A stretch of DNA of 64,000 bases from Paractinoplanes aksuensis (GTDB lineage Bacteria > Actinomycetota > Actinomycetes > Mycobacteriales > Micromonosporaceae): positions 124,001 to 188,000 of the forward strand of contig NZ_JAMYJR010000038.1 in the NCBI RefSeq assembly GCF_024137025.1, written 5' to 3'. Each line of letters starts with the position of its first letter. Within the stretch, counting starts at the first letter, position 1. This document shows, piece after piece, positions 32,901 through 42,510 of this stretch. Both the position numbers and the translations under genes were made by a program. A model generated the notes under the pieces. It was not told where the DNA came from. It was given only the letters and a program-made list of their open reading frames with translations, and did not search any database.

Positions 32901-33794
32901 TCAGGAGCCTGCCCGTGGATGGTCGGACGAGAGGGAGCTCACCCGGACCGTCGAGGGCGCCACCCCGAATCGGGCCTGGAAAGCCCGGGTGAAATGGGCC
33001 TGGCTGCTGAACTGCCAGCGGGCGGCCACCCGCGCGATGCTGAGATGGCTCAGCATCGGGGCGGCCAGATCGCGGCGCGCCGCCTCCAGCCGTTGCAGCC
33101 GGATGTACTCCGTCACCGTGTGCGGCTCGTGCTCGAACAGCCGGTGCAGGGTGCGGGGAGCCATCCGGTACGCGGCGGCCACGCGGTCATGGGTCAGATC
33201 CGCCTCGGACAGGTGTTTCCGCGCGTACTCCAGCACCTGCTGCCGCTGGGTGTCGGCCGTTGCGGTGCCGTCGTCGGGCGTCGTCGTGGCGAGAGCCCCG
33301 GCGATGAGATGCAGTCCCGCCTCGCCCAGACGGGTGGCGCAGGTGCCATCCAGACCGCATTGACGTAGTGCGGCGGCCGCGAAGCCGGCCAGCACCGCGC
33401 CTGGACCCGCACTGAACGGATGAGTCTGTCGCATGGCCCGGCGCACGAAGTTCGAGGGCAGCGACAGACCGTCCCGGGGAAAGGTGAGGACCAGGAACGA
33501 CCATCGCTGATCCAGCTGGATGTCATAGGGCAGGGCCGGGTCGTACAGGGCCATCTGCTCAGGCTCGAGCCTCACCTGATGGCCGCTCTGGCTGACGGTG
33601 GCGGTGCCGTGCAGCAGCAAGCCGAGCTTGAGCCGGCCGACCGGTTCCGGCCGACGGCGCACGATCTGTGGCTCCCCGCCCACCCGGGTCACCGTCAACG
33701 GACCCAGCGTCGCGCGGGCCGCCGGCCCGGCAGCACCGCAGGACGCGGGGTGGCCCGCGCGGGGCCGCGGCGAGGAAACAACGGAGGATGTCAC
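32901..33794 (-). CDS. AraC-family regulator
   Basis: 297 aa, start GTG 33794 (weak ribosome site). The N-terminal AraC-binding-like domain covers about 30-190 (RPEPVGRLKLGLLLHGTATV, MALYDPALPYDIQL). The C-terminal double HTH is YARKHLSEADLTHDRVAAAY and FEHEPHTVTEYIRLQRLEAA, then IARVAARWQFSSQAHFTRAF. It is divergent from GMC oxidoreductase 1, with 105 bases between starts, and is the likely regulator of that gene. Confidence 0.88.
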   Translation of the reverse strand: MTSSVVSSPRPRAGHPASCGAAGPAARATLGPLTVTRVGGEPQIVRRRPEPVGRLKLGLLLHGTATVSQSGHQVRLEPEQMALYDPALPYDIQLDQRWSFLVLTFPRDGLSLPSNFVRRAMRQTHPFSAGPGAVLAGFAAAALRQCGLDGTCATRLGEAGLHLIAGALATTTPDDGTATADTQRQQVLEYARKHLSEADLTHDRVAAAYRMAPRTLHRLFEHEPHTVTEYIRLQRLEAARRDLAAPMLSHLSIARVAARWQFSSQAHFTRAFQARFGVAPSTVRVSSLSSDHPRAGS

Positions 33795-33899
33795 GTCAGG
33801 TTCGACGCACGGACGGCGCAGAAGTTCAGTCGCCCCAGGTCAAAGGCGTGGGCGGAATTCGTCAACCACCCACGGTGACGCATGGCCAGCGTTGATGGC

Positions 33900-35417
33900 A
33901 TGACAACTCACTACGACTTCATCGTGGTCGGCGCGGGCTCGGCCGGAGCCGTCATTGCGGCTCGCCTGTCCGAGGACCCTCGGGTCCGGGTCCTACTGCT
34001 CGAGTCAGGCCCGGCCGACAACCTGCCCGAGATCTCGGCGCCCCCGGCGTGGCCGGCCCTGTGGGGCAGCGCCGTCGACTACGCGTACGTCACCGTCCCG
34101 CAGCCCGGGTTCGACGACGCCGTGCACAACTGGCCCCGAGGCCACACGCTCGGCGGTTCCAGCAGCATCAACGCGATGGTGTACCTGCGCGGTCACGCCA
34201 ACGACTTCGACCAGTGGGCCAAGCTGGGCGCCGACGGCTGGGACTACGCGTCGGTGCTGCCCTACTTCCGCCGCATGGAGACGGCGGGCCACGGCGATCC
34301 GGCGTACCGGGGAACCGATGGACCGATGCGGCCGTCGATCGCCACCGACGCCAACCCGCTGTCGCAGGTCTTCGTGGATGCCGCGGTGGCCGCCGGTCAC
34401 CCGCGCACCGACGACTTCAATGGTGCGGTGGGCGAGGGGGTGGGCTGGCACGAGCTGTCCATCGCCGACGGTCAGCGGCAGAGCACGGCGGTCGCGTACC
34501 TGCGCCCGGCGGAAGAACGACCCAACCTCACCGTTTTCACCGGGGCTCGCGCGCACCGGCTGATCATCGAGCGCGGGCGCTGCATCGGCGTCGCCTTCGC
34601 GCGCGACGGCGCCGAGACGTCAGCTTACGCGGACTACGAGGTCGTGGTCAGTTCGGGCGCGGTCGACTCGCCGCGCCTGCTGATGTACTCGGGTATCGGT
34701 GACGCCGCAGACCTCACCCGGCTCGGCATCCCGGTGACCCAGAACCTGCCCGGAGTCGGCCGCAACCTGCACGACCACCCGCTGGTCAGCGTGATCTACG
34801 AGGCGACCCGGCCGATCCCGGGCGGCCTGAGCAACCACGCCGAGACCTCGATGCTGTGGCGCAGCGACGCCGCTCTGCCGGGGCCCGATATGCAGATCAT
34901 GTTCATCCACGTGCCGTTCGCGCCGCCGGCGCTCGCGGTGCCGCCGAACAGTTTCACCTTTGGCGTCGCTACGGTGCCCGATTCGCGCGGGACGGTGCGC
35001 CTCGCCTCGGCCGACCCGGGCGTCGCGCCGCTGATCGACCCCAATTACCTGGCTACCGAGTCCGACCGCCGCCGCCTCGTCGAAGGGATCGAGGTCGCCC
35101 GGGCGATCGCAGCCGCCGGGCCGTTCGACGGCTGGCGGGGCGCCGAGGTGTTGCCCGGGGCGGACCTGCGGGACCCGGCCGAGCTGCGGCAGTACCTGCG
35201 CCGAGGTACAGGCACCTATTACCACCCGGTCGGCACGTGCGCCATGGGCGTCAGCGCCGAGTCCGTGGTCGACCCCGAGCTGCGCGTGCACGGCGTGGAC
35301 GGGCTGCGGGTGGCCGACGCCTCCGTCATGCCCCGCATCGTGAGCGTCAACACCAACCCGGCCACCATCATGATCGGTGAGAAGGCGGCCGACCTGATCC
35401 GCGTCAAGCACTTCTGA
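33900..35417 (+). CDS. GMC-family FAD oxidoreductase (copy 1)
   Basis: 505 aa from ATG 33900; an in-frame ATG at 33882 is less likely because the paralogue begins at the equivalent place and both have GGTCAAAG about 61 bases upstream. FAD-binding FIVVGAGSAGAVIAARL, GGSSSINAMVYLRGHANDFD (flavin-binding signature 1), SSGAVDSPRLLMYSGIGDA (signature 2), LPGVGRNLHDHP, and the active-site TYYHPVGTCAMG. Resembles choline dehydrogenase (BetA) and related alcohol oxidoreductases; substrate unknown. Divergent from an AraC gene. Confidence 0.92.
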   Translation: MTTHYDFIVVGAGSAGAVIAARLSEDPRVRVLLLESGPADNLPEISAPPAWPALWGSAVDYAYVTVPQPGFDDAVHNWPRGHTLGGSSSINAMVYLRGHANDFDQWAKLGADGWDYASVLPYFRRMETAGHGDPAYRGTDGPMRPSIATDANPLSQVFVDAAVAAGHPRTDDFNGAVGEGVGWHELSIADGQRQSTAVAYLRPAEERPNLTVFTGARAHRLIIERGRCIGVAFARDGAETSAYADYEVVVSSGAVDSPRLLMYSGIGDAADLTRLGIPVTQNLPGVGRNLHDHPLVSVIYEATRPIPGGLSNHAETSMLWRSDAALPGPDMQIMFIHVPFAPPALAVPPNSFTFGVATVPDSRGTVRLASADPGVAPLIDPNYLATESDRRRLVEGIEVARAIAAAGPFDGWRGAEVLPGADLRDPAELRQYLRRGTGTYYHPVGTCAMGVSAESVVDPELRVHGVDGLRVADASVMPRIVSVNTNPATIMIGEKAADLIRVKHF

Positions 35418-35550
35418 GCGGCGGGGCCGTCCCCGTCATCACGGCCGAAGCCCTGCAACCGATGCGCTGCGGCCGTCGTCGTCACGTTGCTGCCGGCAGT
35501 CATCTGCCCCACCTGAAGCACCCGATCGAACGCGCCTGGCTGCTGACCCC

Positions 35551-36051
35551 TCAGCTGATGACGGCGTCCCGCAGGGCCCGGAGGGCGTAATGCAGGCGGG
35601 AACGGACCGTTCCGATCGGAATCCCGAGACGCGCCGCCACCTCGACCGGGGACCTGTTCTCGACGAAGGTCTCCGTCAGCACCTCCCGGTGGGCCTTGCT
35701 CAGCCGGGACAGAGCTTCGCGCAGGGCGACATTGGCGACGGCGGTGGATGCGGTCTCGTCGTCCGCGGTGACACAGTCGCCGGGTGGATCGACCTGTACC
35801 GGGCGAGCCCGCCGCCGGCGGCATTCATCGATGACCACATGGCGGGCGACGGTGAACAACCACCGACGGCCGGCCTGGTCATCGGTCGGTATCGCGTCCA
35901 GGTTCCGCCAGGCTCTGATCATCGTTTCCTGGACCAGGTCGTCCGTGTCCTGGGTGAACGCCATGACGGAGATGAACCGGGCCAGCCGTGGGCCGTGCCG
36001 GTCGACCAGTTCCCGCAGCTGGTCGTCGTGGGCGGCCTCGGGACTGGACAT
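35551..36051 (-). CDS. ECF RNA polymerase sigma factor (copy 3)
   Basis: 166 aa from ATG 36051 (GGGGAG upstream; the longer frame lacks homology). Region 2: TDDLVQETMIRAWRNLD, WLFTVARHVVIDECRRRR. Region 4: LSKAHREVLTETFVENRS, IPIGTVRSRLHYALRALRD. Same family as copies 1 and 2 but more distant. No anti-sigma gene adjacent. Divergent from alpha/beta hydrolase 2, the same arrangement as ECF copy 1 and hydrolase 1. Confidence 0.92.
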   Translation of the reverse strand: MSSPEAAHDDQLRELVDRHGPRLARFISVMAFTQDTDDLVQETMIRAWRNLDAIPTDDQAGRRWLFTVARHVVIDECRRRRARPVQVDPPGDCVTADDETASTAVANVALREALSRLSKAHREVLTETFVENRSPVEVAARLGIPIGTVRSRLHYALRALRDAVIS

Positions 36052-36417
36052 CGCAGTTCGGCTCCCCTGGGCGGCGACCGGCCGCTGGCGCGGCCCGATT
36101 CGACCGTAGGGAGGACGAACTTCCGGATTTGTGACACCGAAGTGACATAGGAGTCGGGCGGCGACCCGGCCGCACACCTGTTGAGCGACCTGAACCGGGC
36201 GCAAGCACGGCATTGCCACCACGACGGCCACGGGCCGGGCTCCTCGCGACAGTCGGTGGCCCCGGACGGCTTCTGACGGGGTCGGGCGCCGGCTCCGCCG
36301 CGATCACCGGCCGTACCGCAGGCGAATGACTGATTCGCAGGCCGGTGCGGGCGGGGACCGTGGAGCCCACAGCGTCCCGCCCAGGACGCGGTGCCGTTCG
36401 CCTACAGGGAGAAGCAC
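36052..36417. promoter_or_regulatory. Divergent control region between ECF copy 3 and hydrolase 2
   Basis: 366 bases without a gene. Apart from the element at 36318-36374 I see an AT-richer patch at about 36105-36150 (GGATTTGTGACACCGAAGTG) with a TGTGACAC / GTGACAT pair that may belong to the ECF promoter. The 18-mer of the other two ECF genes is not present. Confidence 0.5.
36318..36374 (+). promoter_or_regulatory. Conserved hydrolase control element (copy 2)
   Basis: GCAGGCGAATGACTGATTC (36318-36336), 20 bases, then ACCGTGGAGCCCACAGCG (36357-36374) with the inverted repeat GTGG-AGC-CCAC. Same 19-mer and same spacing as 5201-5257. It ends 43 bases before ATG 36418. Confidence 0.6.
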
Positions 36418-37119
36418 ATGAAACCCACCATCGTTCTGGTCCACGGTGCGTTCGCCGAGTCGGCCAGCTGGAACGGTGTCATCACCCGGCTGCTGGCCGC
36501 CGGGCACCGGACGCTGGCGGCCGGCAATCCGCTGCGGAGTTTGTCCGGCGATGCGGCCGCGGTCGCTTCGTTGCTGGCCACCATCGAGGGGCCGGTAGTG
36601 CTGGCCGGTCATTCCTACGGGGGTGCGGTGGCGTCCAACGCCGCCGCCGGCAACGAGAACGTCAAGGCCCTCGTGTACGTGGCCGCGTTGGCGCCGGACC
36701 GGGGCGAGACCGTCCCGGATCTGACCGGCCGGTTCCCGGGCGCGACGCTGGGCGAGCACCTGCACGAGGTGCCGCTGGACGACGGCACGACGGACCTCTA
36801 TGTGCGGCTGGAGGCCTACCACGAGCACTTCGCCGCGGATGTGCCGGCGGCCGACGCCGCCCTCGCCGCGGCCACCCAGCGGCCGGCGAACTCGGCTGCC
36901 TTCGCCGAGGGGTCGGCTGAACCGGCCTGGAAGATGGTTCCGTCCTGGTTCATCTCGCCGGAACGGGACCGGGCCATCCCGTTGGAGTCGTTCCGATTCA
37001 TGGCGGAGCGGGCCAACGCCCGGGAGGCGGTAGAGGTTCCGGGCGCGTCCCACGCGTTACCGATGTCGCAGCCGCAGGCGGTGGCCGACATCATCCTGCG
37101 GGCCGTGGCCGAGGTTTGA
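36418..37119 (+). CDS. Cytoplasmic alpha/beta hydrolase (paralogue of 5296)
   Basis: 233 aa from ATG 36418, with AGGGAGAAG upstream. It aligns with the secreted hydrolase from its first residue after the signal: TIVLVHGAFAESASWNGV, LAGHSYGGAVASN (nucleophile Ser), VKALVYVAALAPDRGET, SPERDRAIPLESFRFMAERA, GASHALPMSQPQAVADI (catalytic His). No signal peptide, so intracellular. The two paralogues thus act in different compartments under what looks like a shared control element. Substrate unknown. Confidence 0.9.
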   Translation: MKPTIVLVHGAFAESASWNGVITRLLAAGHRTLAAGNPLRSLSGDAAAVASLLATIEGPVVLAGHSYGGAVASNAAAGNENVKALVYVAALAPDRGETVPDLTGRFPGATLGEHLHEVPLDDGTTDLYVRLEAYHEHFAADVPAADAALAAATQRPANSAAFAEGSAEPAWKMVPSWFISPERDRAIPLESFRFMAERANAREAVEVPGASHALPMSQPQAVADIILRAVAEV

Positions 37120-37534
37120 GGCCGCTCACAGACCGTCATGTCCATTGACGCGAGCGTTCCCCTCAGAAACACGATGCGTGATGACTGTAATCGAGGTGGA
37201 TCGGCTGGACATCGGACCTTGTCGTCGGGTGACCGTCCTGGTCGGAGCCTTCGGCCTGGCCGATCGACTCGCGAAAACCGAGATCTGTCGTGTAGACAGT
37301 CCAAGGACTGATCGGCGGCCGAGAAAACCGTACGTAGTGTGTAACCTCTGGAAAGAGCGGTCGGCTGGTGGAACATTTCTGAAAGGTGAGCACAGGTGGT
37401 CACGTACGGTAACTGCTCTTTGGGGCAGGTCGGCGCGTGAGCCGCCCAGGTCCGCACACGACAAGTGTCGGCCGTTCGCGTAGGACGGGCGGGGCCGCCG
37501 AGCGGAACGACCTCACCGAGGGCGGTCCGGGCTC
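37120..37534 (+). promoter_or_regulatory. Leader region of SARP 2
   Basis: 415 bases with no convincing gene; minus-strand frames here lack ribosome sites. ACCGTACGT (37327-37335) recurs inverted as ACGTACGGT (37402-37410). The long leader contrasts with the short one of SARP 3. Confidence 0.4.
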
Positions 37535-40426
37535 GTGATGCTGGACAGCGATGACGTGACTGGCATCCGTTTCGGTGTGCTCGGTCCGGTCAAGGTGTGG
37601 CGTCACGGTGTCGAGCTGGACCTGGGTGCCCGGCAGCAGCGCCTGATCCTGGCCCTGTTGCTGGCCAACACGGGTCAGCCGGTCGGCGTCGGTGACATCG
37701 TCGAGGTGCTGTGGAACGAGCGTCCGCCGCGTAGCGCCGTCAACGTCGTGCACCGCTACGTGGGCGCATTGCGCCGGTTGCTCGAGCCCGGCCTGCCGGC
37801 CCGGACGGCCGGGAGCTGGCTGCTCGGAGACGCTGCGGGCTACCGGATGCAGGTCGAGGCGACCACCCTCGACCTGCTGGAAATGCGGGACCGGGCCGAG
37901 CAGGCCCGGTCCCGGGTCACCGCCGGGCAGGTCGCCGAGGCGATGACTGCCTACGAGCAGGCCCTGAGCCTCGTGCGAGGACCGTGCGGAGGGGCGGCCG
38001 AACTCGCATCGAGCGACCACCTGGCCTTCTCCGTGGTCGACCATGAGTGTGGTGACCTGGCTCGCGAGGCCGCGGCGTTCGCGCTGCGCCAGAATCGCAC
38101 CCGGGCCGTTCTGCCGTTCCTGCGGCGGGTGGCCGAGCACCGTGAGTGGGACGAGGCGTTACAGGCCCAGTTGCTGCTGGCCCTGTCGGCCGATGGTCAG
38201 CAGGCCGAGGCGATCGCGGTGTACCGGAACATCCGCCGCCGGCTGGCCGACGAGCTGGGGGTCGACCCGGGCGAGGAACTGCGCGAGGCGTACCAGCTGC
38301 TGTTGTCGCAGGGCGCGGACCGGCCGGGATCGCCGGGCGAGGACGGAGGCCCAGCTTCGAACACGCCGCCGGCGTCGACCGCGGTGTTGCCGGCGCAGTT
38401 GCCGGCGGATCTGCCCCACTTCACCGGCCGGGACGAGGCTCAGCGGCGGACGCTGGGCCTGGTCAACGGTCATGTGCTGGCCCACGCGACGATGCCGGTG
38501 CTGGCCATCGACGGCATTCCGGGAATCGGGAAGACGGCGATGGCCATTCGCCTGGCCCACCAGTTGAAGGATGCCTATCCCGACGGCCAGTTGTACGTGG
38601 ATCTCCAGGGCTTCGATCCCGGCCAGGCGGCTCTGTCTCCGGCCGAAGCCCTGCAGGGGTTTCTGAACGCGCTGGGCGTGCCGGACGCCGAGATTCCGGC
38701 GAGTCATCACGCACGGCCGGGTCTCTACCGCAGTGTGCTGGCCGGACGTCGCCTCCTGCTGGTGCTGGACAACGCCCGTGATGTGGAGCAGGTGCGTCCC
38801 CTGCTACCGGGCGCGCCGGGTTGCCTGGTAGTGGTGACCAGTCGTAAACGGTTGACCGGGCTGTCCACGGCGAACGGCGCGCACCTGCTGACCTTGGACG
38901 TGCTGTCGGTCGAGGACGCGCGGACGTTCCTGCTCTCCCGGGTGGGAGCGGCGCGGATCACGGCCGAGCCTGCGGCAGTCAACGAGATCGTCGAACGATG
39001 CGGGCGGCTTCCGTTGGCGCTGGCGGTGGTGGCGGCCCGGGCCCTGATCCATGCCGACTACCGGTTGGGCGACATCGCCCGCGAGTTGCGGGACGCGCAG
39101 GGAAGCCTGGACGGTTTCGCCGGCGATGACATGGGCAACGACCTGCGCGCGATCTTCTCGTGGTCGTACCGGATGCTCGGGGCCGCGGCGGCCCGGATGT
39201 TCCGCTTGCTGTCGTTGCATCCAGGGCCGGACGTCACGGTGCCGGCGATGGCCAGCCTGGCCGGTGTGTCCCGGGCCGAGGCGCGGACCCTGGCCGGTGA
39301 GCTGGTGCGGACGGGTCTGTTGGCCGAGCACCAGCCGTCCCGGTTCGCCACGCACGACCTGATCCGGGCCTACGCCCACGAGCTCGTACGGCTGCACGAG
39401 GACGACAACGACCGGGAACGAGCGTTCCACCGGTTGGTCGGCCACTACCGGCAGACCGCCTACGCGGCCGACCTCTTGCTGGGACCGACCATCGCGGTGC
39501 ACCCACCGGAACCAGTGGACGGCGTGACAACGGCCCGCCTGGCCACTGCCACCGATGCCATGGAGTGGTTCAGCGCAGAGCGTCTGGTCCTCAAAGCAGT
39601 GGTCCAGCGCGAGATCGACGAGAAACGTGCCGGTTCGGCCTGGCGACTGGTGCTGAGCGTGCAGCGGCTGTGCCACCGCGAGGGCTGGTGGTACGACTGG
39701 ACCGCGCTGGCCGGAACCTGCCTGCAAGCGGCCATCGAAGCCGGCGACGACCTCGGCCGGGCGCACATGCTGCGCAGCCTGTCGGGTCCGGAGATCGAAC
39801 TGGGGGACCTCACGGCTGCGGCTCGGCACCTCGGAGAGTCGCTCGCGCTGTTCGACCGGTTGGGATTGCGACGCGAGCAGTCGTTGGTGTACCGCAATCT
39901 CGGACAGGTGAGTGTCCACCGGAAGGAATATGCCGAGGCAGTCGGATACTTCGAGTCCGCCCTGCGCGTCGCGGAATCGCTGGGCGAGCTGTCCGACCAG
40001 GTCAACGTGCTCAGCTGTCTGGCCGGTGCGCACGGCCGTCAGGGCGACTTCGGCACGGGGATGGACCTCGCTGACCGTGCCCTGTCCATCGCCGAGGCGC
40101 TGGGCAACCCCAGCGCTCAGGCGCTCGGTCACGAGACCCGGGCCGAGATCTGCCTGTTCCGGGGCGACCTGCGGGCGTCACTGGTGTCCCGGAAGCGGGC
40201 AGCTGAGCTGTTCCGGCAGGCCGGCTGGCGCATGAATGCCGCCGGATGCCTGCACTCGCTGGGCGAGTCCGCGCTCGCCCTGGGTGACCGGGCCGCCGCT
40301 CGCGCGGCGTGGGTGGAGGCGCTGGACCTCTTGCGTCACCTGCACGTGCCGGATGTTGCCAAGGTCCAGGACAGCCTGGCCGGCCTCGACGAGACGACGC
40401 CCGAACAGCCACCGGCCGGGCTCTGA
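37535..40426 (+). CDS. SARP/AfsR-type regulator with NB-ARC and TPR domains (copy 2)
   Basis: 963 aa, start GTG 37535 or ATG 37538 (GAGGG about twelve bases upstream). Same order as copy 1: winged helix (IRFGVLGPVKVWRHGVELDL), BTAD (DELGVDPGEELREAYQ), NB-ARC (GIPGIGKTAMAIRLAHQL, LVLDNARDVEQVRPLLPG), TPR helices. The first 600 residues are very close to the other two; the TPR part diverges more. It follows hydrolase 2, as copy 1 follows hydrolase 1 with DUF1345 between. Confidence 0.93.
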   Translation: MMLDSDDVTGIRFGVLGPVKVWRHGVELDLGARQQRLILALLLANTGQPVGVGDIVEVLWNERPPRSAVNVVHRYVGALRRLLEPGLPARTAGSWLLGDAAGYRMQVEATTLDLLEMRDRAEQARSRVTAGQVAEAMTAYEQALSLVRGPCGGAAELASSDHLAFSVVDHECGDLAREAAAFALRQNRTRAVLPFLRRVAEHREWDEALQAQLLLALSADGQQAEAIAVYRNIRRRLADELGVDPGEELREAYQLLLSQGADRPGSPGEDGGPASNTPPASTAVLPAQLPADLPHFTGRDEAQRRTLGLVNGHVLAHATMPVLAIDGIPGIGKTAMAIRLAHQLKDAYPDGQLYVDLQGFDPGQAALSPAEALQGFLNALGVPDAEIPASHHARPGLYRSVLAGRRLLLVLDNARDVEQVRPLLPGAPGCLVVVTSRKRLTGLSTANGAHLLTLDVLSVEDARTFLLSRVGAARITAEPAAVNEIVERCGRLPLALAVVAARALIHADYRLGDIARELRDAQGSLDGFAGDDMGNDLRAIFSWSYRMLGAAAARMFRLLSLHPGPDVTVPAMASLAGVSRAEARTLAGELVRTGLLAEHQPSRFATHDLIRAYAHELVRLHEDDNDRERAFHRLVGHYRQTAYAADLLLGPTIAVHPPEPVDGVTTARLATATDAMEWFSAERLVLKAVVQREIDEKRAGSAWRLVLSVQRLCHREGWWYDWTALAGTCLQAAIEAGDDLGRAHMLRSLSGPEIELGDLTAAARHLGESLALFDRLGLRREQSLVYRNLGQVSVHRKEYAEAVGYFESALRVAESLGELSDQVNVLSCLAGAHGRQGDFGTGMDLADRALSIAEALGNPSAQALGHETRAEICLFRGDLRASLVSRKRAAELFRQAGWRMNAAGCLHSLGESALALGDRAAARAAWVEALDLLRHLHVPDVAKVQDSLAGLDETTPEQPPAGL

Positions 40427-40514
40427 ACTTTCCCGCACTTCGCTTCGTCGTGTCGAGTATGGGACACGCAACTTCCGAGCCGATCCTTGACAAGGCTTCC
40501 GGGGTGACCGGTTG

Positions 40515-41258
40515 ATGAGCGATCTCGATCCGGCCGAGGACGACGGCGCTCCCTGGCGGGCGCTGTCGGACGTGCTGATGCGGAGCTTCGCCGCGCCTAG
40601 GATCCTTCCGCCGGACCGGGCGCTGGCCCGGGCCGGTCTGCAGCAGCTTCAGGTCGCCGCGAGTTCACCGCTCGGTGCCGTCGCCCTCAACTGCAGCGGC
40701 ATCTTGCTGTACGACGGCTGGCTCCGGATCTTCGGTGGTTCGCCGTGTGCCGAGTTCGGACTGCCCAGCCTCGGCGAGGTCAATGACTTTCCTGCCCTGC
40801 TCGATCGGACCTGGACACCGACGGCGGGCCTGATCGTGGCGCACGACGTGCTGGGAGGAGTCTTCTTTCTCAACGGCTTGCGACCGGGCCCCGGTCGGCC
40901 GGGGGTGCCGGGCGAGGTCATCTACTTCGATCCCCCCTCGCTGAACTGGGCGAGGATGAAGATGTCACACAGTGAGTGGCTCGCCTGGTGTGTGTCGGGC
41001 GATCTTCCGCACTTCTACGGTGATCTGCTGTGGCCACGCTGGCGCGAGGACGTGCGGGGGCTCCGGGCCGACCAGGGAATCGCCGTCGTTCCCGCGCTGT
41101 GGAGCGGCGAGACGGCCGGCGGGTTCGCCCGTTCGGTGGCGTCGATGACGGACATCCTCACCCTGCAGGCTCAAGCGGCCGGCGCCAAGGGACGACCTCT
41201 GGACAGCTCGTTGGGGTACTACCCGGGCGACCCGGTGGCGAATGCGACCTTAGTGTGA
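40515..41258 (+). CDS. DUF2625 protein
   Basis: 247 aa from ATG 40515. Matches the DUF2625 pattern throughout: SSPLGAVALNCSGILLYDGW, LRIFGGSP, GLIVAHDVLGGVFFLNG, VIYFDPPSLNWARMKMSHSE, DLPHFYGDLLWPRWREDVRG. Function unknown; family members appear in defence- and toxin-immunity-like neighbourhoods in some genomes, but nothing here shows that. It starts 88 bases after SARP 2 and overlaps the TetR end by nine bases (convergent). Confidence 0.85.
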   Translation: MSDLDPAEDDGAPWRALSDVLMRSFAAPRILPPDRALARAGLQQLQVAASSPLGAVALNCSGILLYDGWLRIFGGSPCAEFGLPSLGEVNDFPALLDRTWTPTAGLIVAHDVLGGVFFLNGLRPGPGRPGVPGEVIYFDPPSLNWARMKMSHSEWLAWCVSGDLPHFYGDLLWPRWREDVRGLRADQGIAVVPALWSGETAGGFARSVASMTDILTLQAQAAGAKGRPLDSSLGYYPGDPVANATLV

Positions 41259-41906
41259 CGCCTCGGTGACCGGCCGGCTTCTGGTCGAGCTCAGCATGCC
41301 CAGGCGGTTGGCGACACTGCGCCGGGCCAGTTCGAGGTAGTCGGCGTCGCGGTACAGCACGTACATGTTGTTGGCCATGTGCAGATAGGCGTTCAGCTCA
41401 AAAACGGCCTGATCAGGTGGGGTCTTCGGGCTGAGCAGGCCAGCCGCCTGCGCTGCGGCGTACTGCTCCTCGAGCACTTGCAGCCAGGCCGTGTGCAGTT
41501 CGGCGAGCCGGTCGTGGACCGCGCCCGGACGAGCGTCGAACTCCGCGTTGACCGAGACGAAGAAGCAGCCGCCGGGCAGCAGATCATCTTTCAGATGATC
41601 GAGGAAGTTTTCGCACAGGGATCTCAGGCGTGACAGGGGATCGGGTCGAGCGAACGCGGGATTCACGACGTCGCGCCGGTGCGCCAGCTCGGCTGTGCGG
41701 ATGGTGGCGAGCTGAAGCTCCTCCTTGGAGCCGAAGTGGGCGTACAACCCGCTCTTGCTGATGCCGACGTGGTCGGCCAGGCGCCCGATCGACAGGCCTT
41801 CGAGCCCCAGCACGGTGGTGAGGGCAACCGCGGCGTCGAGGATGGCCAGCCGACTCCGTTCGCCGTCGGAACGCGTCCGGCGTTCCGGGCGGGAGGGGCT
41901 TGCCAT
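41250..41906 (-). CDS. TetR-family regulator
   Basis: 218 aa. HTH at about 15-65: RLAILDAAVALTTVLGLEGL, IGRLADHVGISKSGLYAHFG, SKEELQLATI. The ligand domain resembles the TetR_C group with LLPGGCFFVSVNAEFDARPG, a motif common in regulators of this AcrR-like subset. The ligand is unknown. It overlaps the DUF2625 gene end. The acetyltransferase gene upstream is on the same strand, 39 bases away. Confidence 0.88.
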   Translation of the reverse strand: MASPSRPERRTRSDGERSRLAILDAAVALTTVLGLEGLSIGRLADHVGISKSGLYAHFGSKEELQLATIRTAELAHRRDVVNPAFARPDPLSRLRSLCENFLDHLKDDLLPGGCFFVSVNAEFDARPGAVHDRLAELHTAWLQVLEEQYAAAQAAGLLSPKTPPDQAVFELNAYLHMANNMYVLYRDADYLELARRSVANRLGMLSSTRSRPVTEASH

Positions 41907-41945
41907 CCCCGAATCCTACGCCACGTGCAGTCTCGGCCGGACCGG

Positions 41946-42467
41946 TCAGTGCTCGGCCCGGACGGTCAGATGCCCGATGCCGGCCCGGGTCACCCCGCTC
42001 AGCGTGTAGCGTACGCCCGTTTCGGTGGCGATGGCGTCGACGGCTGACTGCAGGGCAACGTTGGATGCCGCATAGTCGAGGTCGAAGGTGGTGATCCCCA
42101 GCCGCACGCACCGCCCGACCAGTTCGTGCAGCACCCGGTACCCGAGCGTGCCATTGCGCCAGGCCTCGGCCACATTGACCGCGAGGGTGCCCGTACCGGG
42201 ATCGGCCGGATCCCACGAGCACTCGGCCAGGGCGACCAGCCGATCGCCGGTCAGCGCTACCTGGCCGGTCCACCGGTGCTCCGGCTCGGCCAGCTGGTGT
42301 TGCACCTTGCGATGCAAGGGCCGCAGCTGCCGGCTACCGGCGACGAAACGGCGAGGGTAGGTGTCAGGCGGAAAGAGGGGTTCGGCCGCGCGAAGGGCGG
42401 TCAGATCGGCGGCTTTCCACGGGCGGGTTTCGAGGTTGTCGGTCACGCCTGAACCGACGGATGACAT
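41946..42467 (-). CDS. GNAT-like acetyltransferase
   Basis: 173 aa. GNAT-like pattern: TGQVALTGDRLVALAECSWD (beta strands), LAVNVAEAWRNGTLGYRVLH (motif A place, with NGTLGY for the usual R-G-x-G-x-G/A), FDLDYAASNVALQSAVDAIA (motif B). The acetyl-CoA loop is degenerate. No closer family recognised. Confidence 0.65.
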   Translation of the reverse strand: MSSVGSGVTDNLETRPWKAADLTALRAAEPLFPPDTYPRRFVAGSRQLRPLHRKVQHQLAEPEHRWTGQVALTGDRLVALAECSWDPADPGTGTLAVNVAEAWRNGTLGYRVLHELVGRCVRLGITTFDLDYAASNVALQSAVDAIATETGVRYTLSGVTRAGIGHLTVRAEH

Positions 42468-42510
42468 GCCGCCGGGATCAATCCCGCGACGTTTGTCTCT
42501 GGTGAAGGTC

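Noticed and set aside
37120..37534. Small genes in the leader of SARP 2 (minus strand frames of 110 codons)
   Set aside because: No ribosome site, no family likeness and low-complexity composition; treated as non-coding.
40515..41906. DUF2625/TetR overlap as a toxin-antitoxin or defence pair
   Set aside because: The genes are convergent and overlap only by nine bases; nothing in either protein shows toxin or immunity features.
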